DNA from: a virus
IMG/VR virus record: IMGVR_UViG_3300030107_004029
Location: 1 to 30,992 of that record
Reading direction: 5' to 3' (one strand)
Length of the DNA stretch: 30,992 nt
The notes under the pieces are model-generated. The model had not been told where the DNA came from and did not search any database. It saw only the letters and a program-made list of their open reading frames with translations. Positions 5,389 to 14,713 of the stretch are shown here, in pieces (position 1 is the stretch's first letter; each line of letters starts with the position of its first letter). A program made the translations under genes and the position numbers.

Positions 5389-5441
5389 TAATACTTCCTC
5401 TTCTTTCCTTTAGTAGGTTTCTTTTTATTTTTTTTCTTCAT
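5388..5441 (-). CDS. Tiny lysine-rich ORF (17 aa), possible coupling peptide
   Basis: A 17-codon ORF starts inside the end of the upstream gene and stops at TAATG, on the start of the 55-aa gene. Twelve of its 17 residues are Lys, Arg or Asn. It may simply carry ribosomes across the 36-base gap, or it may be chance in A-rich DNA. Confidence 0.25.
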   Translation of the reverse strand: MKKKNKKKPTKGKKRKY

Positions 5442-5937
5442 GGTCATTCTCTAATTGTTGCTGAACAATATCGTGCATAAGTTCAGTAGGGTCTCGCTTC
5501 TCTGCGACATCAGTTATCCCCTTCAAGATTGTTGATAGTGAAGTTACTACCAACGTAATCAATGTTGCTACGATAGCAAGGTTTTCTCCCTCAATGTATT
5601 TAACACTGACAAGAAAAGCGAGTACTAAAATACACAAGTAAAATGCGCCGAATACCGCCAAATGTTTGCCCGCCTTCTCTTTCGCAGTCTCACGGGCTTT
5701 TATAGTATCTATCTTTTCTTTAAGCTCTACTTTACGAAGGGCTAATTCTGATTTTAATTCAGCGCGTTTAAGAGCAATAACTTCTTTTGTTGATCCTAAA
5801 AGTTCAGCTGCCTTAGCATCCTTATCACCGCCGTTACCATTGCCGTTTTCTTTAGGAACTTTATACGGCTCACCATTGTCTATTATTTTCTTGGCCTCTT
5901 CAGGCTCTAAATATTCTTTATCTTTCTTCTTCGCCAT
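5425..5937 (-). CDS. Coiled-coil protein with two membrane segments, holin candidate (170 aa)
   Basis: Residues 1-45 are charged, with a Gly/Asn-rich linker. Residues 50-90 look like a coiled coil of alternating Lys, Glu and Leu. Two hydrophobic segments follow at about 92-113 and 119-139, then a charged tail. Two closely spaced membrane segments in the lysis region suggest a holin or a membrane partner of one. The long cytoplasmic coiled coil is unusual for class II holins, which are typically near 70-100 residues. It overlaps the upstream lipoprotein gene by 20 bases. The membrane prediction is by eye; the function is inferred from location. Confidence 0.6.
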   Translation of the reverse strand: MAKKKDKEYLEPEEAKKIIDNGEPYKVPKENGNGNGGDKDAKAAELLGSTKEVIALKRAELKSELALRKVELKEKIDTIKARETAKEKAGKHLAVFGAFYLCILVLAFLVSVKYIEGENLAIVATLITLVVTSLSTILKGITDVAEKRDPTELMHDIVQQQLENDHEEKK

Positions 5938-6226
5938 CTTTTTTATATTTTTGGTTATACAACATTATAACATGGTCTAGCGGTAAACGAAGGACTGTGA
6001 ACAATGCTTTCAGGAACGCGACGATTGGCGCTCTCATGCTAGGAAATACAAACACTAATATAATACTTAGCCATGCGTAATTCCATAGGCTATCTTCTAC
6101 CCCTTTCATTGCTGCACCTACTTGCGTTGTCGGAGTCGTTGGAGCAGACACGCTTGGCAATGTAGGCAAGCTCGGTGTCAAAGCCGAACAACTTGACAGT
6201 AGCAAGAGAGGTATTAGATATTTCAT
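5918..6226 (-). CDS. Lipoprotein with an internal membrane segment, lysis protein candidate (102 aa)
   Basis: The N-terminus is a clear lipoprotein signal: MKYLIPLLLLSSC, with the lipobox LSSC giving Cys13 as the first mature residue. A Pro/Thr/Ser-rich stretch (about 15-36) follows, as in Rz1-type outer-membrane spanins. A strongly hydrophobic segment occupies about 50-80, and the tail is basic and charged. A lipidated N-terminus plus a downstream membrane segment is the layout of a unimolecular spanin, but the stretch between the two is short for crossing the periplasm. It starts on the last base of the fibre-like gene upstream and overlaps the coiled-coil membrane gene downstream. The lipoprotein call is firm; spanin function is tentative. 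Confidence 0.65.
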   Translation of the reverse strand: MKYLIPLLLLSSCSALTPSLPTLPSVSAPTTPTTQVGAAMKGVEDSLWNYAWLSIILVFVFPSMRAPIVAFLKALFTVLRLPLDHVIMLYNQKYKKDGEEER

Positions 6227-6732
6227 TATGTGTTATTCTCAAAGACCGCAAAGGTTACTGACTCAGAGTCATCTGATAAACTGTTAGACGCATCTCGGAT
6301 TGCGATGTTAAAGCCTGTAGCTGCTATAGAACTAGCCGAACAAGTCATAATAGTTCCTGCAGAATCCTCATAGGAAATTAAAACTGTGTAATTTACTGTA
6401 GTCATGTCGGTATCAATTACCACGCTATACTGCCCTGTTCCTCCCCTAGATACCGAGGCTACGTTGTAGCTAGTACCCAACAATGCAGGGCTTGCTACAG
6501 TAGTAAACCTACCAAACGCTTTAGGTATGAACTGCATCTTAGCTTCTAGTGCAGCGATCCTAGCTTCGTATCCTGACAGGCCTGCAGGCAAAGCTGCTAC
6601 TGCTGTATTCATAGTACTAAGGTTTACCGCTCCTGTAACAGTTATATAATCTGTCTTTTCCTCTACGCTAGTAAGCCTTTCGTCTGACATAGCATATCCT
6701 GCTTGAATGTTAGGGTGATTAGGACTACTCAT
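6226..6732 (-). CDS. Short tail-fibre-like protein (168 aa)
   Basis: The protein sits between the giant ejection protein and the lysis genes, the slot of the T7 tail fibre gene 17. Its first 75 residues look like a short trimeric coiled coil (repeated hydrophobics in DERLTSVEEKTDYI and ARIAALEAKM). The C-terminal half is a beta-rich domain, with FTTVASPALLGTSYNVASVS resembling C-terminal domains in phage fibres. No T7-type N-terminal attachment domain is seen. At 168 residues it could not form a long fibre, so it may be a short spike, an adaptor or a receptor-binding tip. It overlaps the end of the upstream gene by eight bases. Call by position and composition. Confidence 0.6.
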   Translation of the reverse strand: MSSPNHPNIQAGYAMSDERLTSVEEKTDYITVTGAVNLSTMNTAVAALPAGLSGYEARIAALEAKMQFIPKAFGRFTTVASPALLGTSYNVASVSRGGTGQYSVVIDTDMTTVNYTVLISYEDSAGTIMTCSASSIAATGFNIAIRDASNSLSDDSESVTFAVFENNT

Positions 6733-9700
6733 TAAAAACCTCTATTGTGTAATCATTTTCTTTTTGATTTAATCTTCCCTTTCTCATAGACTCTAATCTT
6801 GGTACTGTTCCTGTTTGATCGTTTAATCTTGCTTTAAGAACCTCGTCAAGACTTTCGCCATCTTTGTTTGTAACTTGTTTAACCCAACCAAATCTGCTTG
6901 CAAAGAGTTGAGTATTTCTATTACTAAAATTTGTAATTACGCTATTTGTTTTATCAGTAAACCTTGTCCTTATAGAGGCTAGTTGAGTTTCAATTTTATT
7001 TCTAGCATTTAAGCCATCATCATAAATGTCTCGATTAATTTGCCTTCTATATTTACTCATAACTTTCTCATATGGTTCAGGAGATTTTTTCTTATTAGCA
7101 ATTAAAGTTGTTAAGTCAAATCTTTCTTGATCGCTAACAGTCTTATTGTTTTTATCTTTAGCCCAATCCCAAACTTTTTTATCTGTCCACGTTTTAGTAC
7201 TGTTTGAAAGAGGATTTATTAAAGTGTGTTTAGTTACTTCACCACCAATATCATAAGTATCCCACCCTTTTATTCTCATAGCTGCATTGTAATCAGATAT
7301 AAATTCGTCAGTTAAAGTGTAAAGAAAAACTTCGCCCATAAGATTGACTGTTTTCTTATTGTTAATTAATAAATGATTTATCTTGGGGTCTGCTGCTACT
7401 TTGTTGTAAACTTTTTGATCTGCTAAATAGTTTGATTCTATTTTCAAATCTCCCATAGAGGTATGATACCACTCGTATCCATTAAAAATATTTCCTTCTC
7501 CAAACTCTTCACCCTCTACTATCTCCATTTCAAAGTCTCTTAAGTTTATATCTTCAAGAACATGAGCGCCGCCTGTATTAAATTTAGGCTCATAAGGCTG
7601 CAACAACTCAAGGTCTAAATCAAGAACTAATTTGTCAAAAGTATCGCTATATACTGTTTTTTTACCAAGCCAAAAAGTTTCCGGTGTATACTCGTCTTTA
7701 CCAACAGGAAGAGAAATGTAATTCAGATGAACAGGCAGCCTGTCAACTGTAGGATCAAAACCAAATACTCCATATTCTACAATTGGAGCCTTCATAATTT
7801 GAGCCATAGTTTTGCTCATTCCTTTAGTGTCATAAACAACATTGCCCCTTGTATCTGTTACATCTTTATAAAGACCTACACTAGGAGTTAAAACAGCGTC
7901 ATTCATAAATGAAGAAAAAAGATTGTCTAAAGAAGCATTGTTTCCAAAGTCATAAATGTTCATTGCCAAATCAAAAGGAAAGCTAGAAATATTTTCGTAA
8001 TAAACATTTGTTGATAATTTTGCAACATCTTCTACAAAATTAGTCTCTAACAATTCTTTAGATTTAAATCTTGGACTGTATTTGTTTATTGCCCAATCAG
8101 TTCTAACACCTGAGAAAAGCATATTAGATGCAGCTCCTGCTCTATCAAAAGTCATAGTTGAACCACCTCCTTTAGCAGGGGCAAAGAAAGCCCAAACTCT
8201 ATCTTCTATCCAAGCATCCTTTTGTTCTTTTGTAACAATGTAATATGTTTTTCCTTCAGCATCTTTTGTTTCTGTCATATAAGAATAATCTCCTCTTTCA
8301 AGACCGTCATTCTTTATTTTATAATCTAGCATTTCCGGAGACTGACTCCATCTTTTCAAAAAATATTCTTTACAATCTTCCACAGATTCTCTAACTTGAA
8401 GAGCTACGTCTTCTTGCCCCGGAAATATTCTTGAAGGCACTGTCGTAAAAGCCCTTTGAACAAATTCTTTTATTGGCTTGCCTTGTTCATCATAACCAAC
8501 TATTTCAGTCTCATCTTTTTTGTAACCTACGTTACGGTTTATCACAGCCCCTATACCAATAATTGCCATAGAAGCTTGAAGTTTCCCTAAAGCATTTGCT
8601 TTAACTGCAGGAGATGTATCAAATCTGTCTCTGAACAAGTACTCTTGTAACTGTCCTAGGATAGGAATTCTTTCAGTTCCAAAAGTCATAGTGTTTGCTG
8701 CAGTTCTACCAAACCTTCCAAAAAAACCAAAATTTCTATCCGTTGAAACATTTGCAAAAAATTTCGCTATACCATAATCTTCATTTTGCATGGTAAGTTC
8801 TTCCATTCTTGATCTAGCTCTATTGTCAGCGGCGTACATTAATTCAAGAACATTTTTATTTGCAGTAGCTACGTCAGAATCTATTACTTCCAAGCCTACA
8901 TATTCTTTATACCTTTCCATTGCGTAAGGGCTAGAATTAACTATATCAAATTCAGGAGTTCCTTCTTTTGGTATTTCTTTACTGCTAGCCCACAAGCCCA
9001 TTCTGTTTTTCATCCAAGCATCTTGAGAAACATTTTGACCTAAAATTCCTTGCGCTCTAAGCTGATTCCATTCCTGCAAAGCAAAGAACATTTCTTTAAC
9101 CAAGTCCATTCCCTCTTCAGAATTTATGTCTAAAACTTTTTTACCTGATTTTACCTGTTCCATCGCCATGCCTGTAATCTCTTTTAATATTTCAGCCATG
9201 TGAGGCTTGCCACCAAAACCTTTTGTAAAACGGTCAACAGTATTTGCCATGCCATGTCTTGCGCTAAGTTCTTGGATACTTGCTAGCACCATTAAAATGT
9301 CTTTCTTTATACTCTTGTCCATTTCTGCAATAATCATTGTAGGGTTAGTAATTCCATGGACAGGAACATCTAATGCAGGATTGTTAAACATTTCAATAGG
9401 AGGGTTAGAAGGGTCGTTAACATCAACCACTTTGCCTTGACCTGTTTTACCTGTTAACTCTTCAAATGTTTTAGCCCTAGCCTGATTATCAGTAGCAGGT
9501 ACAAGCAATCTTAACAATCTATCTAGCCAACTATATTCCGACTTTAAGGGAAGGTTGTATTGTTTTTTTAGTTCTTTATATTTTCTACCCATTATAGGTC
9601 TAATATCATCGAACCTAGGATCTTGTGAAACTTCATCAAAAAACTTAAGATAATTTTTAGCCCAAACTCGAACCTCATTACTTGCAATAGGGTTTGCATC

Positions 9701-12700
9701 ATTAGCTAAAGCTCTTATTGATACTTTGTCCCACCAATATCTAGGGTATTTAAATATACCTCCACCTGTTGCTGCAGCCGACAAGGTGCCAATACTAGAA
9801 ACTAGTCCTGAATTGCCAAACGAAAGCATTGCTGCTTGAATTCTAGGCGCTGATAAAAATGGATTTTGCCAACTAATTTTTCTATTAACTGATCTATCTT
9901 TTAATATAGTGTCAGTGTCAAACAAATCCCTTAATGCTTTTACTTGATCGCTAGATGGCGTGCCATATTCATCAGCTTCTTTTACAAGAACATCACCAAA
10001 AAACTTAACATAGTGTTCAGCACTGTAACGTCCCTTGTTTCTATTTCTTTTAGACCACTCAACCATTTGGTCATCAGTTGCTTTTGCGGAAGGAGGAAGC
10101 ATTTGTCTAATTACTTTCTGCTTACCTGATATTGCTTCAGGGGTTCCGTCAATTATATGTTGCAAAATTTCTTGTTTAGCTTTTTGTCTTTGATACAACA
10201 TAACAGCTGATTCAAAACGAGCAGCTTCAACACTGCTTGGTTGAGAACCTTCTGCAACCCAACGCTGATAAGTTGTTATCATTCTTCTAGCAGCTCTGTT
10301 TAATTTATCTTCAATACCTTGTAAACTTTTTGCAGCCTGTTCAGCAGTATCAAAATTTTCTAAATTATTAAACTCTTTAGTTTCTTCAGCATCTTCTATT
10401 CTTGCTCGCCGTTCTTCTGCCTGTTTAGCATTTACATCTTGTTCCTTTGCAGACAGCTTAGGCGTTCTTGTTTGTTTAGGCTCAGATACAGCTTCTACCT
10501 TAGGCTCAGTTGCAGGGTCAACTTTAGTTTCAAGTTCTTCTGCAAATTCTCCACTGCGCACTTTTTCAACGTGATCGTCAATAGCTTTTGTAGCGACATC
10601 GTACCAATCTTTTTCTTTCCAAAGTTTATTATTTTTACCTATAGGCACACCTATTAAAGAAACTAATTCTTTTAACTGAGTTTTTGCACCTCTTTCTGTA
10701 GGATCAAGCGCTCTATAATTCCAAGGCCAAAGATTTTTTAACGCGTCATTGTTTATAATATTATCTAACAAATTAATTCCTGCATCTTCTAATCCTAATT
10801 TTGCGTATCTACTAGCAGCTTCTTCACTTACACCTGACTTTAATGGAACATATCTTTCGCCTTCTCCAAATCTTTTTATAGCACCTTCCCCTAATTCTTC
10901 TATTTGTTCGTCGGTGTACCCTTCTTCTTTTAATTTCTTTGCTAACTGCTGCTGTTTTTTAACTAGCTTATTCATTCTTGTTTTAGCTGAAAAGTTATTA
11001 ACTTGAGCGTCAAGCTCTAATTTTTGTGCCTGTAAAATTATATTTGTAAAACTTTCTTCTAAATTCATAGCGCCGTTATTTAAAACTTTAGCTATTTCTG
11101 CAGGAGAAGTAAACATACCAACCTCTCCTGTAATCATAAGACCTCTGCTTTCAGCAATCTCTCTTAAATCTTCAGGAGAAGATTCTAAATGATTATAAAT
11201 AGGTCTTTCATAATCTGCTTCTCTTTGAGCAGCAGTTTTTTCAGGCTTAACTTCTTTTGGTTTGTCTTTAAATTTAGATTCAAATTCAGGGTACTTACTT
11301 TTAATTTTTTCTAAATATTTTGCTTTAGCTTTTCCTTCTAATGTTTCAATATAGTCATGGACTATAACAGCTTCTTTAGTTTCAAGAGCTGTTTTTCCTT
11401 CTATAGGAATACCTCTTTCAGCTGCAGCTTTTTTAACACCATCTCTAGATAAACTGTTTATTTTTTCTTCAATTGGTTTTAATTTCTTTTTATTAGCAGC
11501 AGTTCGCGCAACGTCCCAAGGAGATACGCCTCCTGTGATTCTTGCCATTTCTCTTGATTCCCTTACAGTATGTTCTGCTAGTTCTTCAGAAAGCTGTGTT
11601 TTGTTTTTCTTGTTGGCAGCGGATTTGCTTACTCCGAATACATCTACATATTCATCAACTAATTCTGATTTCTTTAGTTCAAACTTGGCTTCAAATTCAA
11701 TATCAAATTCAGCAGCCTCTCTTAATATTATTGCCTCATCACTAAAAGATTGCATTTCAATCTCTTTTGCTGTTGGTAATTTAATTGGTTCTCCTTTTCC
11801 GCCACCACCAAAACGAACAAATCCACCTTGGTTTTTTCTAGCGTTATGTAGATTGTCCATAGATTGTCTATATTCAAAGGCACTTTTATTTTTTCTTAAA
11901 TCATAATAGCCCTCTGTCCTTTCTAGAAAATCGTACAAAGATTCATTAGGATCAAATTTTCTCCATTCTTCAGGGTCAATAAGATTTTGGTTTTTAATAG
12001 CTTGTCGCCTTACGTTCATCGCAGATTCAAGCCTGCTTATACTTCTTTCAATTTGTGCTTTAGTTAATTTTTGTGGATTGTGTTGACGTTTTCTCCAATT
12101 ATTATTTTCAAGCAAAGATTCCATTTCTCTAAGACCGTGAACCGCCTGATTCCAAGAATCGTAAAGGTGGTATATGCCTTCTCTTCCTGCACCTCTTTGT
12201 CCTGATGCTCTACCTATAGGAATTCCCCTTTCCGCCATCTCTTGATACATGGCTGCTTGAGTAAGTCTTAATTGCTTTAACTCTTCTTTTGTTCCTACTA
12301 AATCTTGTCTGCCCGTTAACAAATCATTAATTTTGCTATTAACAACAGACAATGCTTTGTAAGCTCCATCATGTGCTGAATCAAAAATCTTGTCAATGTT
12401 GTCCCTAATAGTCTCGTGATACTCAGCAGCTATACTTCCTTTCCCTTTTCTTGAACCTTTAATTGCTTTAGATGCTGCATGAATATGATCAAAAAACATA
12501 TCAAGAGAACCTATTGAGTAGGCTTTATTTATAATTTTCTTAGCATTTGCTGCGTATATTGCTTTAGCTCTTTTAGCCGCTTCAGGATCAAGTTTAAGTT
12601 CGCTAACTACATAATCAATAAGTTGACCACCTGCTTTAGCAGACTTAATTGAACCTTTTGCAATACCTGTTAGTGCCATAGCAGTTACTAAAAGAGGAAC

Positions 12701-14710
12701 GCCTAAAGCTTTAGGAACAATTCTAGACATAGCTTCGCCTTCAATTGCTCCTGCAAAAGCTCTTTTAAATGCAACATCTTCTGCTTTATTTGACATTAAC
12801 TTTAGCACAGCATTGTCTGAAAGAAATTCGTCGATGTGCTTGCCTACACCTTCTCCAATAAAACTTGAAACAACTCTTGCCCCACCCATTTCTCTTATCA
12901 TATTTGCAATGTTAGGCTCTCTAGGATTCAATACAGACAAAACAGCATCGCCTACTAAAGTGTTAAATCCTACAGTCCCTGCTCCCTTAAGACTTCTTGC
13001 AGCTAAAGCAACTTGAAGAGGTATAGTCATCCAAGCGCCCATTTCTGAACTCCAATGCATATCGTATGATTGTCCCGGTTTTCCTGCAACTACAACAGGA
13101 GCGCTAATGTTTGCAAGATCTCCAACCTTATATGCCCACTGATTGTTTGTTGCTGACCACCAACCTTCTCCCATTTCTTTTCCTTCATGGGGAGCAACTC
13201 TTTTAACATAATCATCAACAGCTTCTTTGTTGGGATACAAAGCAAATGGTTTTAATTCCATAAGCTTTTCAAGCTCTTGATCTTTCTGCTCATTAGTTAA
13301 TTCCTGAACTTTTTCTTCGACATTTAAGCCTAATTCAGTTGCAGATTTAGCTAAAAGAGAAGGTCGGGGTATTGTTCCATTTTCATATGCTTCATAAGCA
13401 GAAGCCATATTGTCTAGATAATAATCATATAGATTAGTATTAAGTATTTCTTCCATAAAACCGTTTTCAACAGAAAATTGTTTTATATGTTCTTCATTGT
13501 CAGGGTCAAACCCTCCAAGTTTAAAAGAAAAATCTTGGTAAATTAAAGTTTTTACTATGTCTTCTTTTTTCTTTTGTTCTAAATTTGGTGAAAAAAAGTT
13601 TGTTTTTTCTAATTCCTGAACAACATCGGCAACGCTTCGACTAATAATTCCACCAAGCCTAATGTTGCCTACAGTGTCTTTATTGTTGTCGGTAATACTT
13701 TTCATAATTATTTCAGCAAAACCATTTGGACTTTCTTCATAATTCCACCTAACGTCTTTTATAAAACGCTCATGTTTTTTTATAGGATTCATCAACCTAT
13801 ATTCAGGGTTTTTACTATTAAGAAATTTACCTCTAGGTTTATAATTTGGGTCTATTGTCCCTGCAGCTGCTATTCTTTCATTCTCCTCTTCAATACTTTC
13901 GTTGTACCAATTTCTAACATTTCTGTTTTCGTCATCAATTCCTCTACCTCTTTGTGCAAGCATTTCTTCCGTTCTGTCAAGATCGGCAAGAGTTTTAGGA
14001 TCAACAGGTTCACCTGTGCCAACAAGATTTACAACCTCTTGAGCGCCCTCAAGACCTCTTCTCATTTCATCTCTTACTTGTTGAGTGGTTTTGTCAGGGT
14101 CTTTTGTAGAAACATATTCGTCTGAGCCATACAACCTTTCCATCTCTGCTAATTCTTCAGGAGTATACTGAGAAGTTATTCTTGCATCTCTAATCATTTC
14201 TGAAGAAATCCATTGCGCTCTTTTTGAATGAGTTTTAGAGTAAATGTTAGGAAGTCCTTGCTTATTAACTACAACTTCTCTTGAAGCCCTTTCCCAATCA
14301 TCGTTGTTAACAGCATCAATAAAATTAGTAAATCCTCTTTTAGGATCAGTAAATCTTGTAAGTCCAAAATTGTAAGCAAAATTTACAATAGCTTCTCTTT
14401 TGTGATGAGGTATAGTTTCCCAATTTTTAAACAATGCAGCAGTTTCAGGTATCGCAACATCGTTTACATATTCGTGAAACCTTCTTAACGCTTCCTCCTC
14501 TGTTATTTTTTCACCTTCAAAAGATTTTGTTCCTCCTCCAATTGAATAACCACCTTCTTGTCCGGGGTCAGGGTAGGCTTCTAAAGTTTGGCTTAAATCA
14601 TGAGTTTCAAATTCAAGGATTTTTTTAAGTCCTTTTTCGCTCATTGTAAATGGTTCAGAACCTTGTTGCTTTACAGGGTCTTGATTGTTATCGTTTAGTC
14701 CGTTTGCCAT
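6725..14710 (-). CDS. Giant ejection protein with an N-terminal lysozyme-like domain (2661 aa)
   Basis: This is the counterpart of T7 gp16, the internal virion protein that enters the envelope to help the DNA cross, but it is about twice as long. Residues 24-175 resemble a GH24 (T4-type) lysozyme. E35 is a candidate catalytic acid, AYPDPGQEGGYSIGGG (45-60) corresponds to the AYxDxxGxxTIGxGH motif, and REAIVNFAYNFG is the second conserved block. The Asp (D48) is four residues further from the Glu than usual, and Ser56 replaces Thr. T7 gp16 instead carries a lytic transglycosylase. The remainder is mostly helical and charged, with Lys/Glu-rich stretches and a few hydrophobic segments (for example VPLLVTAMALTGIA and ASMAIIGIGAVI) that could line an ejection channel. 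Its start is three bases after the previous stop. Confidence 0.88.
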   Translation of the reverse strand: MANGLNDNNQDPVKQQGSEPFTMSEKGLKKILEFETHDLSQTLEAYPDPGQEGGYSIGGGTKSFEGEKITEEEALRRFHEYVNDVAIPETAALFKNWETIPHHKREAIVNFAYNFGLTRFTDPKRGFTNFIDAVNNDDWERASREVVVNKQGLPNIYSKTHSKRAQWISSEMIRDARITSQYTPEELAEMERLYGSDEYVSTKDPDKTTQQVRDEMRRGLEGAQEVVNLVGTGEPVDPKTLADLDRTEEMLAQRGRGIDDENRNVRNWYNESIEEENERIAAAGTIDPNYKPRGKFLNSKNPEYRLMNPIKKHERFIKDVRWNYEESPNGFAEIIMKSITDNNKDTVGNIRLGGIISRSVADVVQELEKTNFFSPNLEQKKKEDIVKTLIYQDFSFKLGGFDPDNEEHIKQFSVENGFMEEILNTNLYDYYLDNMASAYEAYENGTIPRPSLLAKSATELGLNVEEKVQELTNEQKDQELEKLMELKPFALYPNKEAVDDYVKRVAPHEGKEMGEGWWSATNNQWAYKVGDLANISAPVVVAGKPGQSYDMHWSSEMGAWMTIPLQVALAARSLKGAGTVGFNTLVGDAVLSVLNPREPNIANMIREMGGARVVSSFIGEGVGKHIDEFLSDNAVLKLMSNKAEDVAFKRAFAGAIEGEAMSRIVPKALGVPLLVTAMALTGIAKGSIKSAKAGGQLIDYVVSELKLDPEAAKRAKAIYAANAKKIINKAYSIGSLDMFFDHIHAASKAIKGSRKGKGSIAAEYHETIRDNIDKIFDSAHDGAYKALSVVNSKINDLLTGRQDLVGTKEELKQLRLTQAAMYQEMAERGIPIGRASGQRGAGREGIYHLYDSWNQAVHGLREMESLLENNNWRKRQHNPQKLTKAQIERSISRLESAMNVRRQAIKNQNLIDPEEWRKFDPNESLYDFLERTEGYYDLRKNKSAFEYRQSMDNLHNARKNQGGFVRFGGGGKGEPIKLPTAKEIEMQSFSDEAIILREAAEFDIEFEAKFELKKSELVDEYVDVFGVSKSAANKKNKTQLSEELAEHTVRESREMARITGGVSPWDVARTAANKKKLKPIEEKINSLSRDGVKKAAAERGIPIEGKTALETKEAVIVHDYIETLEGKAKAKYLEKIKSKYPEFESKFKDKPKEVKPEKTAAQREADYERPIYNHLESSPEDLREIAESRGLMITGEVGMFTSPAEIAKVLNNGAMNLEESFTNIILQAQKLELDAQVNNFSAKTRMNKLVKKQQQLAKKLKEEGYTDEQIEELGEGAIKRFGEGERYVPLKSGVSEEAASRYAKLGLEDAGINLLDNIINNDALKNLWPWNYRALDPTERGAKTQLKELVSLIGVPIGKNNKLWKEKDWYDVATKAIDDHVEKVRSGEFAEELETKVDPATEPKVEAVSEPKQTRTPKLSAKEQDVNAKQAEERRARIEDAEETKEFNNLENFDTAEQAAKSLQGIEDKLNRAARRMITTYQRWVAEGSQPSSVEAARFESAVMLYQRQKAKQEILQHIIDGTPEAISGKQKVIRQMLPPSAKATDDQMVEWSKRNRNKGRYSAEHYVKFFGDVLVKEADEYGTPSSDQVKALRDLFDTDTILKDRSVNRKISWQNPFLSAPRIQAAMLSFGNSGLVSSIGTLSAAATGGGIFKYPRYWWDKVSIRALANDANPIASNEVRVWAKNYLKFFDEVSQDPRFDDIRPIMGRKYKELKKQYNLPLKSEYSWLDRLLRLLVPATDNQARAKTFEELTGKTGQGKVVDVNDPSNPPIEMFNNPALDVPVHGITNPTMIIAEMDKSIKKDILMVLASIQELSARHGMANTVDRFTKGFGGKPHMAEILKEITGMAMEQVKSGKKVLDINSEEGMDLVKEMFFALQEWNQLRAQGILGQNVSQDAWMKNRMGLWASSKEIPKEGTPEFDIVNSSPYAMERYKEYVGLEVIDSDVATANKNVLELMYAADNRARSRMEELTMQNEDYGIAKFFANVSTDRNFGFFGRFGRTAANTMTFGTERIPILGQLQEYLFRDRFDTSPAVKANALGKLQASMAIIGIGAVINRNVGYKKDETEIVGYDEQGKPIKEFVQRAFTTVPSRIFPGQEDVALQVRESVEDCKEYFLKRWSQSPEMLDYKIKNDGLERGDYSYMTETKDAEGKTYYIVTKEQKDAWIEDRVWAFFAPAKGGGSTMTFDRAGAASNMLFSGVRTDWAINKYSPRFKSKELLETNFVEDVAKLSTNVYYENISSFPFDLAMNIYDFGNNASLDNLFSSFMNDAVLTPSVGLYKDVTDTRGNVVYDTKGMSKTMAQIMKAPIVEYGVFGFDPTVDRLPVHLNYISLPVGKDEYTPETFWLGKKTVYSDTFDKLVLDLDLELLQPYEPKFNTGGAHVLEDINLRDFEMEIVEGEEFGEGNIFNGYEWYHTSMGDLKIESNYLADQKVYNKVAADPKINHLLINNKKTVNLMGEVFLYTLTDEFISDYNAAMRIKGWDTYDIGGEVTKHTLINPLSNSTKTWTDKKVWDWAKDKNNKTVSDQERFDLTTLIANKKKSPEPYEKVMSKYRRQINRDIYDDGLNARNKIETQLASIRTRFTDKTNSVITNFSNRNTQLFASRFGWVKQVTNKDGESLDEVLKARLNDQTGTVPRLESMRKGRLNQKENDYTIEVFNE

Positions 14711-14713
14711 AAT

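Noticed and set aside
9207-14628. Several plus-strand ORFs of 60-123 codons opposite the giant ejection gene
   Set aside because: They are antisense to a continuous 2661-codon gene, have Ser/Leu/Phe-rich shadow composition and lack ribosome binding sites.
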